Part shown: in pieces, positions 47,400-58,974 of the stretch
Numbering within the stretch: the first letter of the stretch is position 1
How the letters are laid out: each line of letters opens with the position of its first letter
Source: Dugong dugon
Taxonomy: Eukaryota; Chordata; Mammalia; Sirenia; Dugongidae
Assembly: GCA_030035585.1 (NCBI GenBank)
Contig: CM057469.1
Coordinates: 62,141,501 to 62,205,500 of the forward strand
Reading direction: 5' to 3'
Length of the DNA: 64,000 bases
Notes under the pieces: model-generated
Database searches by the model: none
The model's input: only the letters and a program-made list of their open reading frames with translations
What the model was told of the DNA's origin: nothing
Translations under genes and position numbers: made by a program

Positions 47400-48330
47400 A
47401 CCCTGTGGGCAGCCCAGACCTGGGGAGGCCATGTGTTAGTGGCTCTCTAGCTAAGTGGTGCAACATTTCACATTGAGAAGAGGTGGGGGCAGCTCATTGG
47501 GCTAGGTGGGCTGGAGAAGGGAAAAGAAGGGAGAGAGTATTAACCAGTAAAAAAAAAGAAGGAGCTGAGGGAGCCTGCCAGAGGGGGTGATGCAGATCTG
47601 GGAGGCCCAGTGCCAGTGGGCCTATAGCAGAGTGGTGTAGCACAGCCTACCAAGAAGTGGGGGGAGTATCACATGGGGCTAGCTTGGGAGGTTAAAGGAA
47701 AGGAAGGAAGGGAGAGTAAAAAGAAACTAGAAATAAAATAAAAGTTTAAAAAATGGCTCTGAGAGAGTCTGCCATGAGGAGGGGTGCAAACTTAGGGTGG
47801 CTGTGCAGTGTGGCACAGCTCATCAAGGAGGGGAGGGGATGGCACACAGGGCTATCTTGGGAGGAGAAAGGAAAGTAAGGAATGTAAAGAGAGAGAGAAG
47901 CAACAAAAAAAGCAAAACAAAAAAACAAAAAACAAAAATGGTGCTGAAGGAGCCAAGTAGTGGCAGGAGGGTTGACCCGGGCTGCAGTGAGCTGGTATCT
48001 CTCTGGTTGAGTGACTGTGGCCTGTTGCAAACCAACAGAGGCCACATAGAGGGAAAAACAGCAGGCAGTGGGAGAGCATGTATCCCTGGTTATAGGGTGC
48101 TTTGTCTCCTGTTGGGAAATCCATGAAGTTGCCTTCCGATAATCTCTCTCTGCAGCCTTTGTGGCTGAGGTCCAAAATGGTGAATCCGGTGGCTGTGAGA
48201 TGGTGTCTCTCTGGCCAAGCAACCGTGGCCTGTTGGAAATTGGCAGAGGCCACATACGGGGAAGAATGGTGGGGGTGGGAAAGCATGTATCCCTGCCTAC
48301 TGGGTACTCTGTCTCCTGTTGGGAATGTGA
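47400..48330 (-). repeat. Tandem units in the L1-D 5' UTR
   Basis: A clear pair of units: about 47985-48118 and 48197-48325 share 'tgag(c/a)tggt(a/g)tctctctgg', 'gtggcctgttg', 'agaggccacata' and 'tgtctcctgttggga', with an offset of about 210 bp. Purine-rich units of about 180-190 bp with 'aaggaaggaagggagag' lie to the left. This is the antisense counterpart of the monomer array at 8800-9990. Confidence 0.65.
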
Positions 48331-48359
48331 TTGTAAAAACTATGAGAAAAAAACATGGT

Positions 48360-49247
48360 CTACTGCTGCAGAAAAATTTCCCAAATAGATTCTAAAGCCT
48401 TGATTAGTTCATCTGCTGTTATTTCCATATTATCATGCCAGGAATTTCGAACCTCTAGAACATGTAAGCATTCTGGCAAAACCGGTTTTTTATTAGGCTC
48501 AATCAACAGTCCAGTGGTTGGATCCTGATGACAGCTGGACAGCTTTCATTCTCTAATTTCTTCTGTGGTAGTTAATTGTTGCTGTTTAAAAAGTGCTTCT
48601 GAAATTTCTTTCCAGTCAAATTTGGGTAGGCAACATATTACTGGTGCCATATGTACAGGTATCTTAACTGTTCTATTAATATTAGCTGTTCCTTCCTTTT
48701 CATCATGATCATGTTTGGAATTATCATGGTTATAAATGAGGGTGGTGGCTTTGAAGGATGATTGGGAGGTGGTTTGTTTAGCTGCTCTATCAGCTCTGTT
48801 CTTTCCTTAAATTTCTTCTCTCTGTGGAAACTCTTCGGATTCTTGGGCCGTGATTTTATTTACAGCAATCTCAGAAGGGAGTAGAATGGCTTCTAAGAGG
48901 TCTGCTACTAAAGGGTCATTTTTTATTTGGGTCCCAAAAGAAGTTAGCAACCCCCTTTGTTTCTATAACATGCCATGATAATGAACAATGCCAATAGCAT
49001 ACCTGGAGTCCATAAAACTATTTACTGATGGTCCAGAAGCCTATTTGCAAGCTTTTGTCAGTGTGATTATTTCCGCTTGCTCTGCTGAACTGACTTCAGG
49101 AAGGGTGCCACTTTCAAGGACCTCAGTTGAAGTAATAATAGCATATCCTCCCTGGTAATGAGAGCTGGTAGGTTCACCATTAAAGATGACCCATTTATAA
49201 ATAAAACTAAATCAGTATTCGATAACAGTGTTTCTTGTAAACCTTGT
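48360..49247 (-). pseudogene. ERV pol: RNase H end and integrase N-terminus
   Basis: The complement of 49040-49240 gives 'TDLVLFINGSS' then, after a frameshift, 'GGYAIITSTEVLESGTLPE' and 'AEQAEIITLTKACK', an RNase H domain. The catalytic 'TDGS' Asp reads Asn in this copy. Around 48880-48800 'LLEAILLPSEIAVNK' and 'NRADRAAK' are the RNase H end. The integrase zinc-binding region follows ('KKPVLPECLHVLEV', 48500-48440) and is cut at 48331. Stops near 48807 and 48560. Confidence 0.7.
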
Positions 49248-49766
49248 TGTATTAGTTATCTAGTGTTGTGTTAACAGAAATACCACAAATGGATGGCTTT
49301 TAGAAACAGAAATTTATTCTCTCACACTCTAGTAGGCTAGAAGTCTGAATTAAGAGTGCCATCTCTAGTGGAAGGCTTTCTGTCTGCCGTTTCTGGAGGA
49401 AGGTTCTTCTCATCAGTCTTTCCCTGGTCGAGGAACTTCTCAGCACAGGAATCCTGGCTTCAAACTATGTATTCTGCTCCTGGCACTGCTTTCTTAGTGC
49501 TTTCTTTTCCCCTCCCCCCGACTCACTTCTCTCTTTTGTATCTCAAAAGAGATTTACTTGACACAGCCTAAATTTGTAGATTCAGTACTGCCTGATTAAC
49601 ATAGCTGCTGCTTATTCCACCTCATTAATATCATAGAGGTAGGATTTACAACACATAGGAAAATCACATCAGATGATAAAGTGGTGGATAATCACACAAT
49701 ACTGGGAATCATGGAATAGTCAATCTCACACACATTTTTTGGGGGAACATGATTCAATCCATAACA
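49248..49766 (-). mobile_element. Solo MaLR LTR in ERV RNase H, antisense
   Basis: 519-bp antisense LTR, 'tgtattagttatc' to 'caatccataaca', with an exact 5-bp duplication 'cttgt' (49243-49247, 49767-49771). Confidence 0.9.
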
Positions 49767-49771
49767 CTTGT

Positions 49772-51300
49772 TTTTGAAACAAAAGCTGTTCAGTAAGGTT
49801 TAAGTAATCATAGGGTGGATGTTCGCCATTATTAGGTAAAAATAACAATGCAGATGGATTCAGAGAGGTTACAGTATGTAACTGAATATTGTAAGTGGCC
49901 AAAGGAGAACTTCATAACAAGTCAGCCTGCTGGCCAACAGGTGTTGCAGAAGTGTTGAATTTAAAATGGCTGACACCATATGAGGGGCATAAACATCAAA
50001 GAATTTTCCCCAAACTAAATCTTCTGTGGTCTCTAGCCATCTAGCAGTTGCAGTAACTGCTATAAAGTAATGGGGATAGTCTCTTGCAATGGGGTCCAGC
50101 TGGATGGTGTAATAACCAATGGGTCTTTGTTGTCATCTGAGTTTTTGAGTGAGACCATCTAGAGCATTCCCAGAATTTCATGAACAAAAAATGAAAACTC
50201 TAAATTATAGTTAGGAAACTCTAGAGCAAAAGTGGAACCTGGGTTGTACAGTGGTTAAGAGCTTTTTTGGTTGAGTGATAGCCTTTATTCCATCCTCAGA
50301 TAGCTGAAAGGGATCAGTCTGTTAACTCTTTAGACAATGGTAAAGTGGTTGAGCCAGCAAAGACAAATTGGTATCCAAGTTCTGCAGTGGCTGCAGAGTC
50401 CTAAAAATCCTCTTAACCATTTCTTGGTTGTAAGGACAGGATAAGCTAAGACGATGTCTTTTCTTTCATAGTCAATAGTGACCCGTTTTGCCAAAATAAG
50501 ATGTCCTAAGTTTTTAACAAAAGATTGGGTTAACTGTAATTTTTATCTGGAGGCTTCATGACCCCTTTTGGCTAAATGTTGTAATAAGAGAATACTACCC
50601 ATAAGACATTCCTGCTGAGAGTTAGAACCGACCCATAAATCATCCACATATTGCAATAAGGTAGAACACTGTGAACTAAAAAAGCTGTCTATCAATACAT
50701 AAAACCCGAGGAAAATAGATGGAGGACTCAGAAAATCTTAAGGTATGGCAGTCCAGGTAAATTCTTGGTTCCTCAAAATGAAAGCAAGAAAATATCGACT
50801 ATCCAGATGGAATGTGATACTAAAAAAAAAAAAAAAAAAAAAAAAGCTTGTAAAGATCAACAACTTTGAAATGAATGGCTTTGGGGGAAACATTACAAAG
50901 AAATAGGTGAGGATTGGGATTTAGGGGGAATCTGGACTTACTATACCATTGATAGCACTTAAGTCTTGTACAAATCCCCAGCCCCAATTATTGGATTTCT
51001 TAACAGGGAAAAGTTTTACAAGGACTGCTGCAAGGGATTATTAATCCTTTCACCAAAAGTCTTGAATTATAAGAATGTCATTCCTTAGCTTCTCTTTTTA
51101 GAGGAAATTGAGAAATTTTAAGTAAAACTTTAGAGGTATGTATTTGAATTTTAATCAGTTCAGCTGACAATACCTGACCAACAATGGTAGAAGTATTAGC
51201 TCATAAATTTTTGGGTACAGAAGATATTCTGTAGAATTGGATAAAGTAGGAGAATGGCCTTCTTGCACACATAGCCTGAGTGCTTGTAAATAGCAATAGG
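49772..51300 (-). pseudogene. ERV pol: reverse transcriptase region
   Basis: The catalytic YVDD is encoded by the complement of 50639-50650, inside 'LLQYVDDLWVGSNSQQECL'. Downstream are 'LQHLAKRGHEAS' and 'KNLGHLILAKR', the thumb/connection of a gammaretroviral RT. Upstream RT (50750-51100) is fragmentary, with an A-run at 50822-50845 and several stops. Between 49772 and 50450 the connection to RNase H is only weakly readable. Confidence 0.75.
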
Positions 51301-51779
51301 CTTCTTCACTTAAAGTATTTCCTATCAGAGAGTCTATCTATTGATTTGCTTCAAGTAAATCTAATAACATTTCTTCTGTTCCTGAGAATTTTTTAAAATT
51401 CCACTTGGATAACAGATCCCTTCCTAGTAAATTTACTGGAGTATCTAAGCTGAGGAAAAAGAGTATATGTCCTGTACATGTCCCAAAGAGACAGAAAAAG
51501 GCTGGGAATAGGTTAAAATCTGTTCTTGATTAGTGACCTCCACGGCTCTTAAGGTTTTATTCCTCTAGGGCAAGGGCTTTTGTAAAATTGTGGAGTTTAT
51601 TGCAGATAAGGTTAAACCTGTCTTAAAATTTTACATGTTTCTCCATTTATTTTAATAGTAGTTACTCCCTGAGAGTTTAATGCTACCATAGGAAAACCCT
51701 CTGATTTGTCCCTGGAGCCCCTTTATTGTATTTGCTTCTGGGCTACATCTAGTGTTAGGTTGTCGAGTTCATTTTTTAG

Positions 51780-51990
51780 TTTTAAATTTTCCCTTTTGAA
51801 ATGTCTGGGCTTTTTACAGTAGTAACAAAAAAAGGGTGAGTTACTGGGCCCAGTCTTAGCCATATGTCACGAGGACCTGTTTTCTGTGGAGAAATTTTGA
51901 GGCTGGGACTGTAACTGTTGTAATCACAAGGCCATAAATTCATTTTCTTTAACATTAGTTCTCTGTTCAGCTTCCTCAGTCTTGTGTTCA
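51780..51990 (-). pseudogene. ERV nucleocapsid / gag-pol junction
   Basis: The complement near 51830-51790 reads 'FFCYYCKKPRHFKRE', a single zinc-knuckle-like CxxC...H motif whose last cysteine is not preserved. One knuckle fits a gammaretroviral nucleocapsid. The adjacent 69-codon open frame is in another phase. Confidence 0.6.
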
Positions 51991-52356
51991 ATAAATTGGG
52001 ACAAATTATAAGCTAGAGTGGCCAAGTGTGGTTTGCTTCCATTTTTTGAGTTTATTTTTGGCATTTGACTAACACAGCTAGCTCCAGATGGAGGCCATTA
52101 ACAAAAAGTGATTTGAAAGCAATACAGGATTCAGACTCATCTAGCTTTAAACCAGATTTTTCTCAGAAGAGTTTAGTTAAATGGTCCATATAGTCATAAA
52201 CATTTTCATCTTTATTTTGTTAGCAACTCTGAACTTTGTTCCAATCTATTTTTCAGGGGAAAACCTTTGGGATAGTTTCAATAAGGCTTGTGACTATAGT
52301 TCTTGTATATACTATTAGTTCCATGCCAGGAATGTTAGGCTGGATGTTTAGGGATT

Positions 52357-52857
52357 CTATAGGATTTTTCCTTTGGGCCCTTTCCATGCACCTCTGAGTT
52401 GGAATTGACTTGATGGCAATGGGTTTGAGTCACCTGGCCTTATCAGTGAATTTATTAAATTATATAAATCTGCCAGACCAGGTTCGTAGATATCAGCCAG
52501 GATTCTAAATTCTTGAGTGAATTTTTGAGGATCTTCTTGAGGATTAAGAAATTCTTTCATAGTGTGAAGTTCCACTTTTGTCCAGGGGACAAAAGTAACT
52601 TGTGGTGGCTTCTGACATTCTTCAGGATGTTTAGTTTTAAAAAGCATTTCACAAACTGGTTTTACATCTTCTAGAGGTTCTTTGAGATAATAGGGACGCT
52701 CAGTAGGGGGATTTACAGTGGAGTATGTAGGTAAAGAGGGGTACAGGGCAGTAACTGCTGGAGGGGAAGAGGTGGAGGATGGGAGCTGGGTGTCAGAGGC
52801 TAAGAGTAAGTGGACTACAGATACCAGGGACTTCACCACTTGGGGAAAGTGAGCCAT
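52357..52857 (-). pseudogene. ERV gag fragment (capsid region)
   Basis: 166-codon open frame. A Pro-rich stretch (residues about 25-55) precedes 'VTFVPWTKVELHTMKEFLN', then 'DPQKFTQEFRILADIYEP', typical of the start of a gammaretroviral capsid domain. The last ~20 residues (from 52428 down) come from an inserted AfroSINE tail, so the frame is chimeric. The first residues adjoin the MaLR LTR at 52873. Confidence 0.75.
52386..52428 (+). repeat. AfroSINE tail remnant in ERV gag
   Basis: 'ctgagttggaattgacttga' followed by 'tggcaatgggtttgag' is the AfroSINE 3' tail. The head and body are absent, so this is a deletion remnant or a 5'-truncated insertion. Confidence 0.6.
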
Positions 52858-52872
52858 TTTGGGAAAGAGAGC

Positions 52873-53387
52873 CGTCTTAGATATCTAGTGACCTTATAAC
52901 TGAAATACTACAAGTAAACGACTTTAATAAACAGTAGTTTATTCTCTCATGGTTTAGGGATCTAGAAGTCTGAATTCAGGAGTCCAGCTCCAGGGAAAGG
53001 CTTTCTCATTCTCTTGGCTCTGGGAGAAGGTCTTGTTATCACTCTCCCCTTGGTCTAGAAGCTTCTCAGCACAGGCACCCCAGGTCCAAGGATGCATTTT
53101 GCTCCTGGTGCTTCTTTCTTGATGGCATGAGATTCGTCTTTTCTCTACTCATTCTCTACTTTATATCTCAAAAGATTGACTCAAGATACAACCAAAACCT
53201 AAGATTGAGTCTTGCTTCATTCACATAACTGCCTCTAATCCTGCCTTATTAACATCACAGAGGTTAGGATTTACAACACAAATTATAAGCACATCATATC
53301 ACAAAAAGGAGGACAACCATACAGTACTGGGAATCATGGCCTAGATAAGTTGACATATTTTTGGGGGACACAATTCAATCCATGACA
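52873..53387 (-). mobile_element. Solo MaLR LTR in ERV gag, antisense
   Basis: About 515 bp, from 'cgtcttagatatctagtg' to 'caatccatgaca', splitting matrix from capsid. The flanks 'gagcc'/'gagac' are an imperfect target duplication. Confidence 0.85.
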
Positions 53388-53632
53388 GAGACTTTTTGGG
53401 AAAAGGAGCTATTTTGAGAAAGAGAGTAATTTTGGGAAAGGGAAGGTGTAGGGGTTGCTGTCTTTCAGGTGGTCATCAAGGTTACAGAGCTCTAACACTA
53501 TAATTCTTTAATTTCTTTTGAAACAGTCCCCTGCAAGGAGGCAAAATTATCATTTTGATTTCTCTTGGAATCTTCCGAGTACCAATCAAACAATACCACC
53601 TGTTGCTTTAGTTTTATTTGTAAGCCCTTACC

Positions 53633-53833
53633 CTATAAGTTACTGGGCATGAAGTTTAATTTAGTTAATTCAATGGACTCCCACAATAGCTTTTGGTCTT
53701 TTAAATTTCCATCTGTAAGTGCATGCCAGCAGCATAAATATAAGACTGAAGTGCAGATATAATGCTTAGTCATATAAGCTACAGGAATTTGCTTAGGGGC
53801 TTCTGTTTCAGTCTTGGAACTCGCATTTCCCAT
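53633..53833 (-). pseudogene. ERV gag N-terminus (matrix)
   Basis: Open frame of 66 codons beginning 'MGNASSK', a retroviral N-myristoylation context (MG...S). Matrix-like sequence continues out of frame to about 53400. It is the most upstream ATG after the PBS and leader, which supports it as the gag start. Confidence 0.7.
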
Positions 53834-54174
53834 CTTATGGGGAAACTTGCAAGTATTAAAGACCTAAATGCTCATGTAAATTTTACAGTGCCTTGCAAAG
53901 AAAAGAGAGTTCAATAATATAGACTGGCCATGAGATGGCAGTCCCACTAAACTTAATTTGGCAATGAACCCAGAAAGACGCTCAGGAGATAAGCAGAAAA
54001 TGAAGGTAAAAAGACAATAGAGCTCTCAAAGAGCCAACTTTGCAATAAGCAGAGGCTTCCTTCCAGTGAACCCAGAGAATTGGAGGAGATGGTTCTGGGC
54101 ACAAGGGACCCTTGCTGATACCAGGGCGAGCTGGTTCAATGACTTCTCAGGATTGCAGAAGATAATATCCTTCA

Positions 54175-54194
54175 GAATCCCATTGCCTACACCA
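54175..54194 (-). promoter_or_regulatory. ERV primer-binding site, tRNA-Leu-like
   Basis: The complement reads 'TGGTGTAGGCAATGGGATTC' one base inside the LTR end. By my alignment it matches a tRNA-Leu 3' end at about 16 of 20 positions. The tRNA assignment is an inference from a diverged site. Confidence 0.6.
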
Positions 54195-54195
54195 A

Positions 54196-55208
54196 TGGTT
54201 GTCTAAGAGTAATCCCCCATACTCTGGTGTCATGGATTGAATTATGTCCCCCAAAAAATGTGTGTTATCAATTTGGCCGGGCCATGATTCCTGGTACTGT
54301 GTGATTTTCCTAGATGTTGTAAATCCTGCCTCTATGATGTTAATGAGGGAGGATGGGCGGCAGTTTTGTTAGTAAGGCAAGACTCAATCAACAAGACTGG
54401 ATTGTGTCCAGAGGCAATCTCTTGAGGTATAAAAGAGAGAAGTGAGCAGAGAGACAAGGGACTTCATACCACCAAGAAAGCAGTGCCAGGAGCAGAGCGC
54501 ATCCTTCTGCACAGAGAAGCTCCTAGTCCAGGGGAACACTGATGAGAAGGCCAACAGAGAGAGAAAATCTTCCCCTGGATCTGATGCACTGAATCTGGAC
54601 TTGTAGCCTACTTTACTGTGAAGAAATAAATTTCTCTTTGTTAAAGTCATCCACTTGTAGTATTTCTGTTATAGCAGCACTAGATGACTAAGATATCACG
54701 TTAGAGTAAAGTTGAGAGATTTATTGAAAGAGACAGCTCGATCCAGGAAAAGACTGAATTCAATCCAGTACTTCAAAATGGCTACACTGCGTGATTTTTT
54801 TAAAGGAGGAGCAAATAACTTGAAGTACATTACTTGATTGGTATTTACAAACTTAGATCACCAAAAGACACTACTTGATCAATAGTAGATTTTTTAGAAG
54901 GCGAGACATCCTGCAGAAGGAACTTGTAAATCAGGACCTCCTGTAACCAAAGCTCATAAGGCAATTGGCTTAAAGGATACAGTGTGGTAATTGCAAGGGT
55001 ATGTGACAGGGTTGGGGGGAGGGAGTGGAGGCGAGGGTTGTCTCAGTGTAGTTATGGCGTCATTACCGTAAATTCCTTAGTTTCATGATTAGGTCTGTAC
55101 GGGAGATGGCTGTTGATAGGTTGAAAATGGAGCCAGCAACAAAGAAGTTGTACCCAAACCTCGAGCTGACCATTTCATATTTATCTCAGTTTTAAAAATT
55201 CCCTTACA
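54196..55208 (-). repeat. ERV 5' LTR, split by a MaLR LTR
   Basis: In sense it starts 'TGTAAGGGAATTTTT' (55208) and ends 'GACAACCA' (54196). The AATAAA signal of the R region is the complement of 54720-54725. Without the MaLR insertion (54228-54695) the LTR is about 545 bp. No second LTR copy is in the window. Confidence 0.8.
54228..54695 (+). mobile_element. Solo MaLR LTR in the ERV LTR
   Basis: 'TGTCATGGATTG' to 'CTAAGATA', with an internal rearrangement around 54320-54420 relative to the 23375 copy. The flanks 'tctgg' and 'tcacg' do not form a clean duplication. Confidence 0.85.
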
Positions 55209-55289
55209 CAATCTCATTCTAACCAAAAATTGCAAACATCAGACATTTATATATTAGATATTTTATGAGTGTGTAGTATATTTAATTGA

Positions 55290-56040
55290 ATGTTTATGTT
55301 GTGTTTCACTGAAGAATAATGATATTGAACACGTTTGTGTATCTATGTTTATAAAGTGATTGCTGATCTCTTCAATATTTTAATTGAAGTGTTTATTTAT
55401 GTATGATACATATAGATCTTTTGTTTGATATATTACAAATATCTTATGCCAATATAAGGCTTATTTTATTTTTAGTTTTATAATGCCTTATGGTGGACAT
55501 GAATTTAAAATTATTACTGACGTCCAAATTATCATTTTTAGAGCAAGTAGTAGTCTTTTATTTTTTTTAAAGAAATATTAGTCTACCACCAATGACTAAA
55601 TACATTTATATATTCCACTATGCTTTTTTCTCAGGTTGTATCTTCTATCTTTTTAATTACACATTTAGGCCTATGATCCAACTTAAACTGATTTATTTGG
55701 TGTGAGAAAGAGGTCAAGGTTCAGTTTACCATCCCACATCCCAGTTGTTGCTCCAACATTTCTGGGAAAAACTTTTTTTCTTTTCACTTCAAATTGCATT
55801 AGTTCATAAAACTAGTGATTAACATGTGGGGGTCTATTTCTGGACTCTTCTGTACCATTGATCAATTTATCTATCATTTGGTCGCTGATACACAGTGTTA
55901 AACAAGTTAGTGCTACACCAGATATTGTGAATAATACACTGTAGAAATTATATATTCTTGCATCTTCCTCTGCAAAATATTGACTTTCTTCTAATAGCTT
56001 TATTCCTGCTGGCACATGATTATCCCTTGAAGACCTGGTT
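55290..56040 (-). mobile_element. Ancient antisense L1 (L1M-type) ORF2 end
   Basis: 'aaagaggtcaaggttcagtt', 'catcccagttgttgctccaac' like blocks and 'ccattgatcaatttatct' match the antisense L1 ORF2 C-terminal region at low similarity. It has many deletions and no frame. Confidence 0.55.
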
Positions 56041-57667
56041 TTAGGTTTGGCTAGGATAGGTCTATTTCAGCTTTGGATTAATCCAATGCATATTCTTTAG
56101 TTAATTCCTGCACCATGGTCCTTCTAAGACATATCTCGTTCTGAGTTTCAATTGGAATTATGAGAAATTAACTAAGCTCCCCTAGACTTGAACTGCAAAT
56201 TCTTTCTCCCTTACATTGGGAAAGGCTGAATTTGTCAATGTTTTCATCTCCGCTACAGTTTCTTTTTACTGGACTTCCTGGAATTCACAATGCTCAGTGT
56301 ATAGTCAGTAAGTAATTTAAGGAGTGATTGTGCACACATCTGGGGGGATTTTCTTGACGGGGCTTCCTATTGTCCTGTATTTCTCTCCTCAGTTGACACA
56401 TATTTTTCCAACCAGACTCAGATGTCTAAGTTAACATAAAAACAAGACTGCTTAAGCTCTATCATCCATGCACCAGGAGGACTGAGGTGTGCCCTCAGTT
56501 GAAAAGATGGGAAAATATGGATCTCACAGGTTGATTTTATTATTTCAAAGGTTAGACGGTTTCCAATTTCTGCTTGATTTGGTAACTGATGTAGTTAGAT
56601 TTTGTTTCATGTTGAGTATGTAACTGTTGTTAGTAGAAATTTATTCAGATTATAAACTCCTCTGGAAGTCTTCATTATATATAATTTTAAGTATTTTTCA
56701 ATACTTAGAAATTATTGTAAACATCCACAGAAATAATTTTTAAAATATAACTCTATGACTTGCTTTCTCCACCTGCACAGTAATATTATATATTTAATAC
56801 TAATTATCTGTTTGAAAGCAATTCTTTATAGTAAAATATGACAAATACAGCTGAAAATATATATTCCCATATAAATAATGATATATATTTATCTCTTTCT
56901 ATATCTGTATATACATGTACACATATATATAAGAAAATAAAGAATAAAAACAATTAATAAGTCAGTGAGAGGACAGTCCAGTTAAGGGAAAGTGAGGCTT
57001 GAGTGATATTCCTTCGATAAAAGGGAAATCATTGTATATGTCAGACTATATTGTGCCTCAAAACACTTCAGTTAAAGATTGTTTTAGTATTAAGAATGTT
57101 CTGAAACCCTTGCACTAGCTACTGTGATCAAGTGTGAGTTAAATAAAATACAAAAAAGCAGTTTTCTTCCCTAACTCCATAAAAATGCGGATGGTTGACA
57201 ATGGTCCAAATACCCTAGACGATTTTCAGAGACTCCTAGGTAATGAAGTTGGGTGAAAGGAAGTACAGGACAGAAGAAAGTTCTAGTGACATGGCTTGGA
57301 TTGTGAGCACTAATCACATATTATTAAACTGGCTGAGGAATAAGCTGACCTATTTTCAGGAAATGTTTTATTTAAGTAAGTTAGCTTTTTATATTACCTT
57401 TGGAGACAATTCATCTTGTTCCCACAGAAAACTGTATATATACATAACAGGTGATGAATTAAAGAAATGATTGTGAAACCACTGATGAGAATTACCTAGA
57501 GAGTTTGCAAAACTCATTGAACTTTGATATTTAGTGACATCAATTTACTTAGCTATATTGTAGTGTACTTAATTTTAGAGTCACAGTTGATAAATGCTAA
57601 TGAAGCTGATTTCAAACCCAAAACAGCACCAGAATCTGTGTATTTACATATCATTGGGAACATCTAA
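56041..57667. other. AT-rich stretch upstream of the second CFHR copy
   Basis: No gene recognised. 57500-57667 would be the promoter-proximal region if the exon-1 relic at 57668 is real. I see no convincing promoter element beyond general AT-richness. Confidence 0.4.
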
Positions 57668-57723
57668 CGTGCTATTCTAATCAATGTCCTTCTCACCTTG
57701 TGTGTCCTGTGCTGAGGGACAAG
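57668..57723 (+). pseudogene. Probable CFHR-type signal-peptide exon relic
   Basis: The stretch reads, across small indels, like the CFH-family leader: 'LINVLLTL' is encoded at 57677-57700, and 'tgtgctgagggacaag' (57708-57723) gives C-A-E-G-Q ending in phase 1 at a consensus donor 'gtaagt' (57724). The expected ATG is ACG or GTG, and two frameshifts (near 57675 and 57704) prevent translation. It lies about 3.8 kb upstream of the first SCR exon of the second CFHR copy, the correct order and strand. The assignment rests on my memory of family leader sequences. Confidence 0.5.
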
Positions 57724-58467
57724 GTAAGTTAAAAACATATATGAACATTCAGCTTCCCTCTTAAATGGAGCTTTATGTTATATCTACTTTCATGTATCTA
57801 TAGTTTTGAATGAATCCACTGGTAGGAATATTCTGTACTGTGGGATCGTAATGAAGTATACTTTTGGGGGAAATTATAATAACCTAAAACAAAAATAAGT
57901 CACGTTTTCTCTGTTTCCTGAGTTCCAAAGTGTGAAAAACCCATTCAATACTGATTATTGAGACATGTGAAGATGCTTGTAAAGCCTTAACTAGAAAATA
58001 TGTCACAAGAAAAGCCAGACTCTGACCTGGAAATATTTGGGGCCTTTTTTATTTGTAATACAAGGGAATTTTGGAGAGTGGTAAATATTTTCATAGTCTT
58101 CATTGTGATGATGGTTTCCCAGATTCATATGTCAAAACCTCTCAAAATGTGCATTTTAAATATGTACAGTGTATTTCATAGCAATTATACATTAATAAAG
58201 CCATTAGAAGCCATTAACATTATCATTAATTTAATAGTTCAACAAAATTAGCGGCATGTACAATTATTGCCTCTTTCAGTAAAAATTAAAATATATTCTT
58301 AATTTCTAGTGTCACGTCAATACATTTTAATTTACATTTCTAAGTTCAGTGGCAAATTTTACATATATAAACAAACATAATTTGAAACCATTAACTCTTT
58401 GACTTTAGTAACTGATTTTCCTCCTTCATTATCATAATATAGTACTTAATATATTCTATATTAATTA
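57724..58467. other. Putative intron 1 of the second CFHR copy, first part
   Basis: AT-rich. An 83-codon + frame at 58000-58251 has no SCR cysteine pattern and is not called. Confidence 0.4.
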
Positions 58468-58675
58468 TGAAGAAACTCTGGTTACACAACAGTTAAGTAC
58501 TCCACTGCTAATCAACAGGTCATCGATTCAAACCCACAAGCCACTCCATGGGAGAAATGACCTACGATCTGCTCCCATGAAGATTACAGCCTGGAAAACC
58601 CTGTGGGGCTGTTGTACACTGTCCTATAAGACTGCTATGTGTCAGAATCGACTCAACAGCATACAACAACATTAA
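58468..58675 (+). repeat. AfroSINE copy
   Basis: Sense copy, 'gaaactctggttacacaaca' to 'agaatcgactcaacagcat', ending in a short CAA-rich tail. Confidence 0.9.
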
Positions 58676-58974
58676 TTCTATATTTTAAAACAATTCTTTC
58701 TCAATAAACAATAATATCTTAAAACATGACAGATACAATTGGTAGAATGTTCATCTTTAAATAAAAATATTTTTGTTCATTAATTCTAATATCTTTTTTT
58801 GTAAGACATTTTTATTTGGTAGAAAACTTAAGATTTTTTACTTACACCCATGTTTTACTCCTTTACAATCTTTATGAATTCTTTATTATGATATTTTTTA
58901 AATGTCTGCCATTTTCTCTTAAAGTTCAATATGAGTATTTCCCAGTTACGTAAATGGAAACTCCAATGAGATTC

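Larger units (their letters stand above)
40489..48330 (-). mobile_element. Antisense LINE-1 (L1-D)
   Basis: A T/A-rich start at 40489 is followed by the 3' UTR (to about 41700), ORF2 (about 41700-45858, interrupted by a MaLR LTR at 43907-44423), a degraded ORF1 (about 46200-46770) and a 5' UTR with tandem units to 48330. The 3' UTR contains a duplicated terminal block (40530-40620 and 40735-40820). No target duplication is seen: the left flank is another L1 fragment and the right flank is ERV integrase, so the junctions were probably altered by deletion. Confidence 0.8.
48331..55208 (-). mobile_element. Class I (gammaretrovirus-like) ERV, 5' LTR to integrase, 3' half missing
   Basis: In - strand order: 5' LTR (55208-54196), primer-binding site, leader, gag, protease region, reverse transcriptase with YVDD, RNase H and the first part of integrase, ending at 48331 against the L1-D 5' end. 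Three MaLR LTRs (54228-54695, 52873-53387, 49248-49766) and an AfroSINE remnant (52386-52428) interrupt it. No env or 3' LTR follows. RT similarity is gammaretroviral ('LLQYVDDLWVGS'). All frames are broken. Confidence 0.85.

Noticed and set aside
47746-48286. Overlapping 144-169 codon antisense frames
   Set aside because: They lie in the tandem-unit 5' UTR of L1-D. Two frames are open simultaneously, which points to composition.
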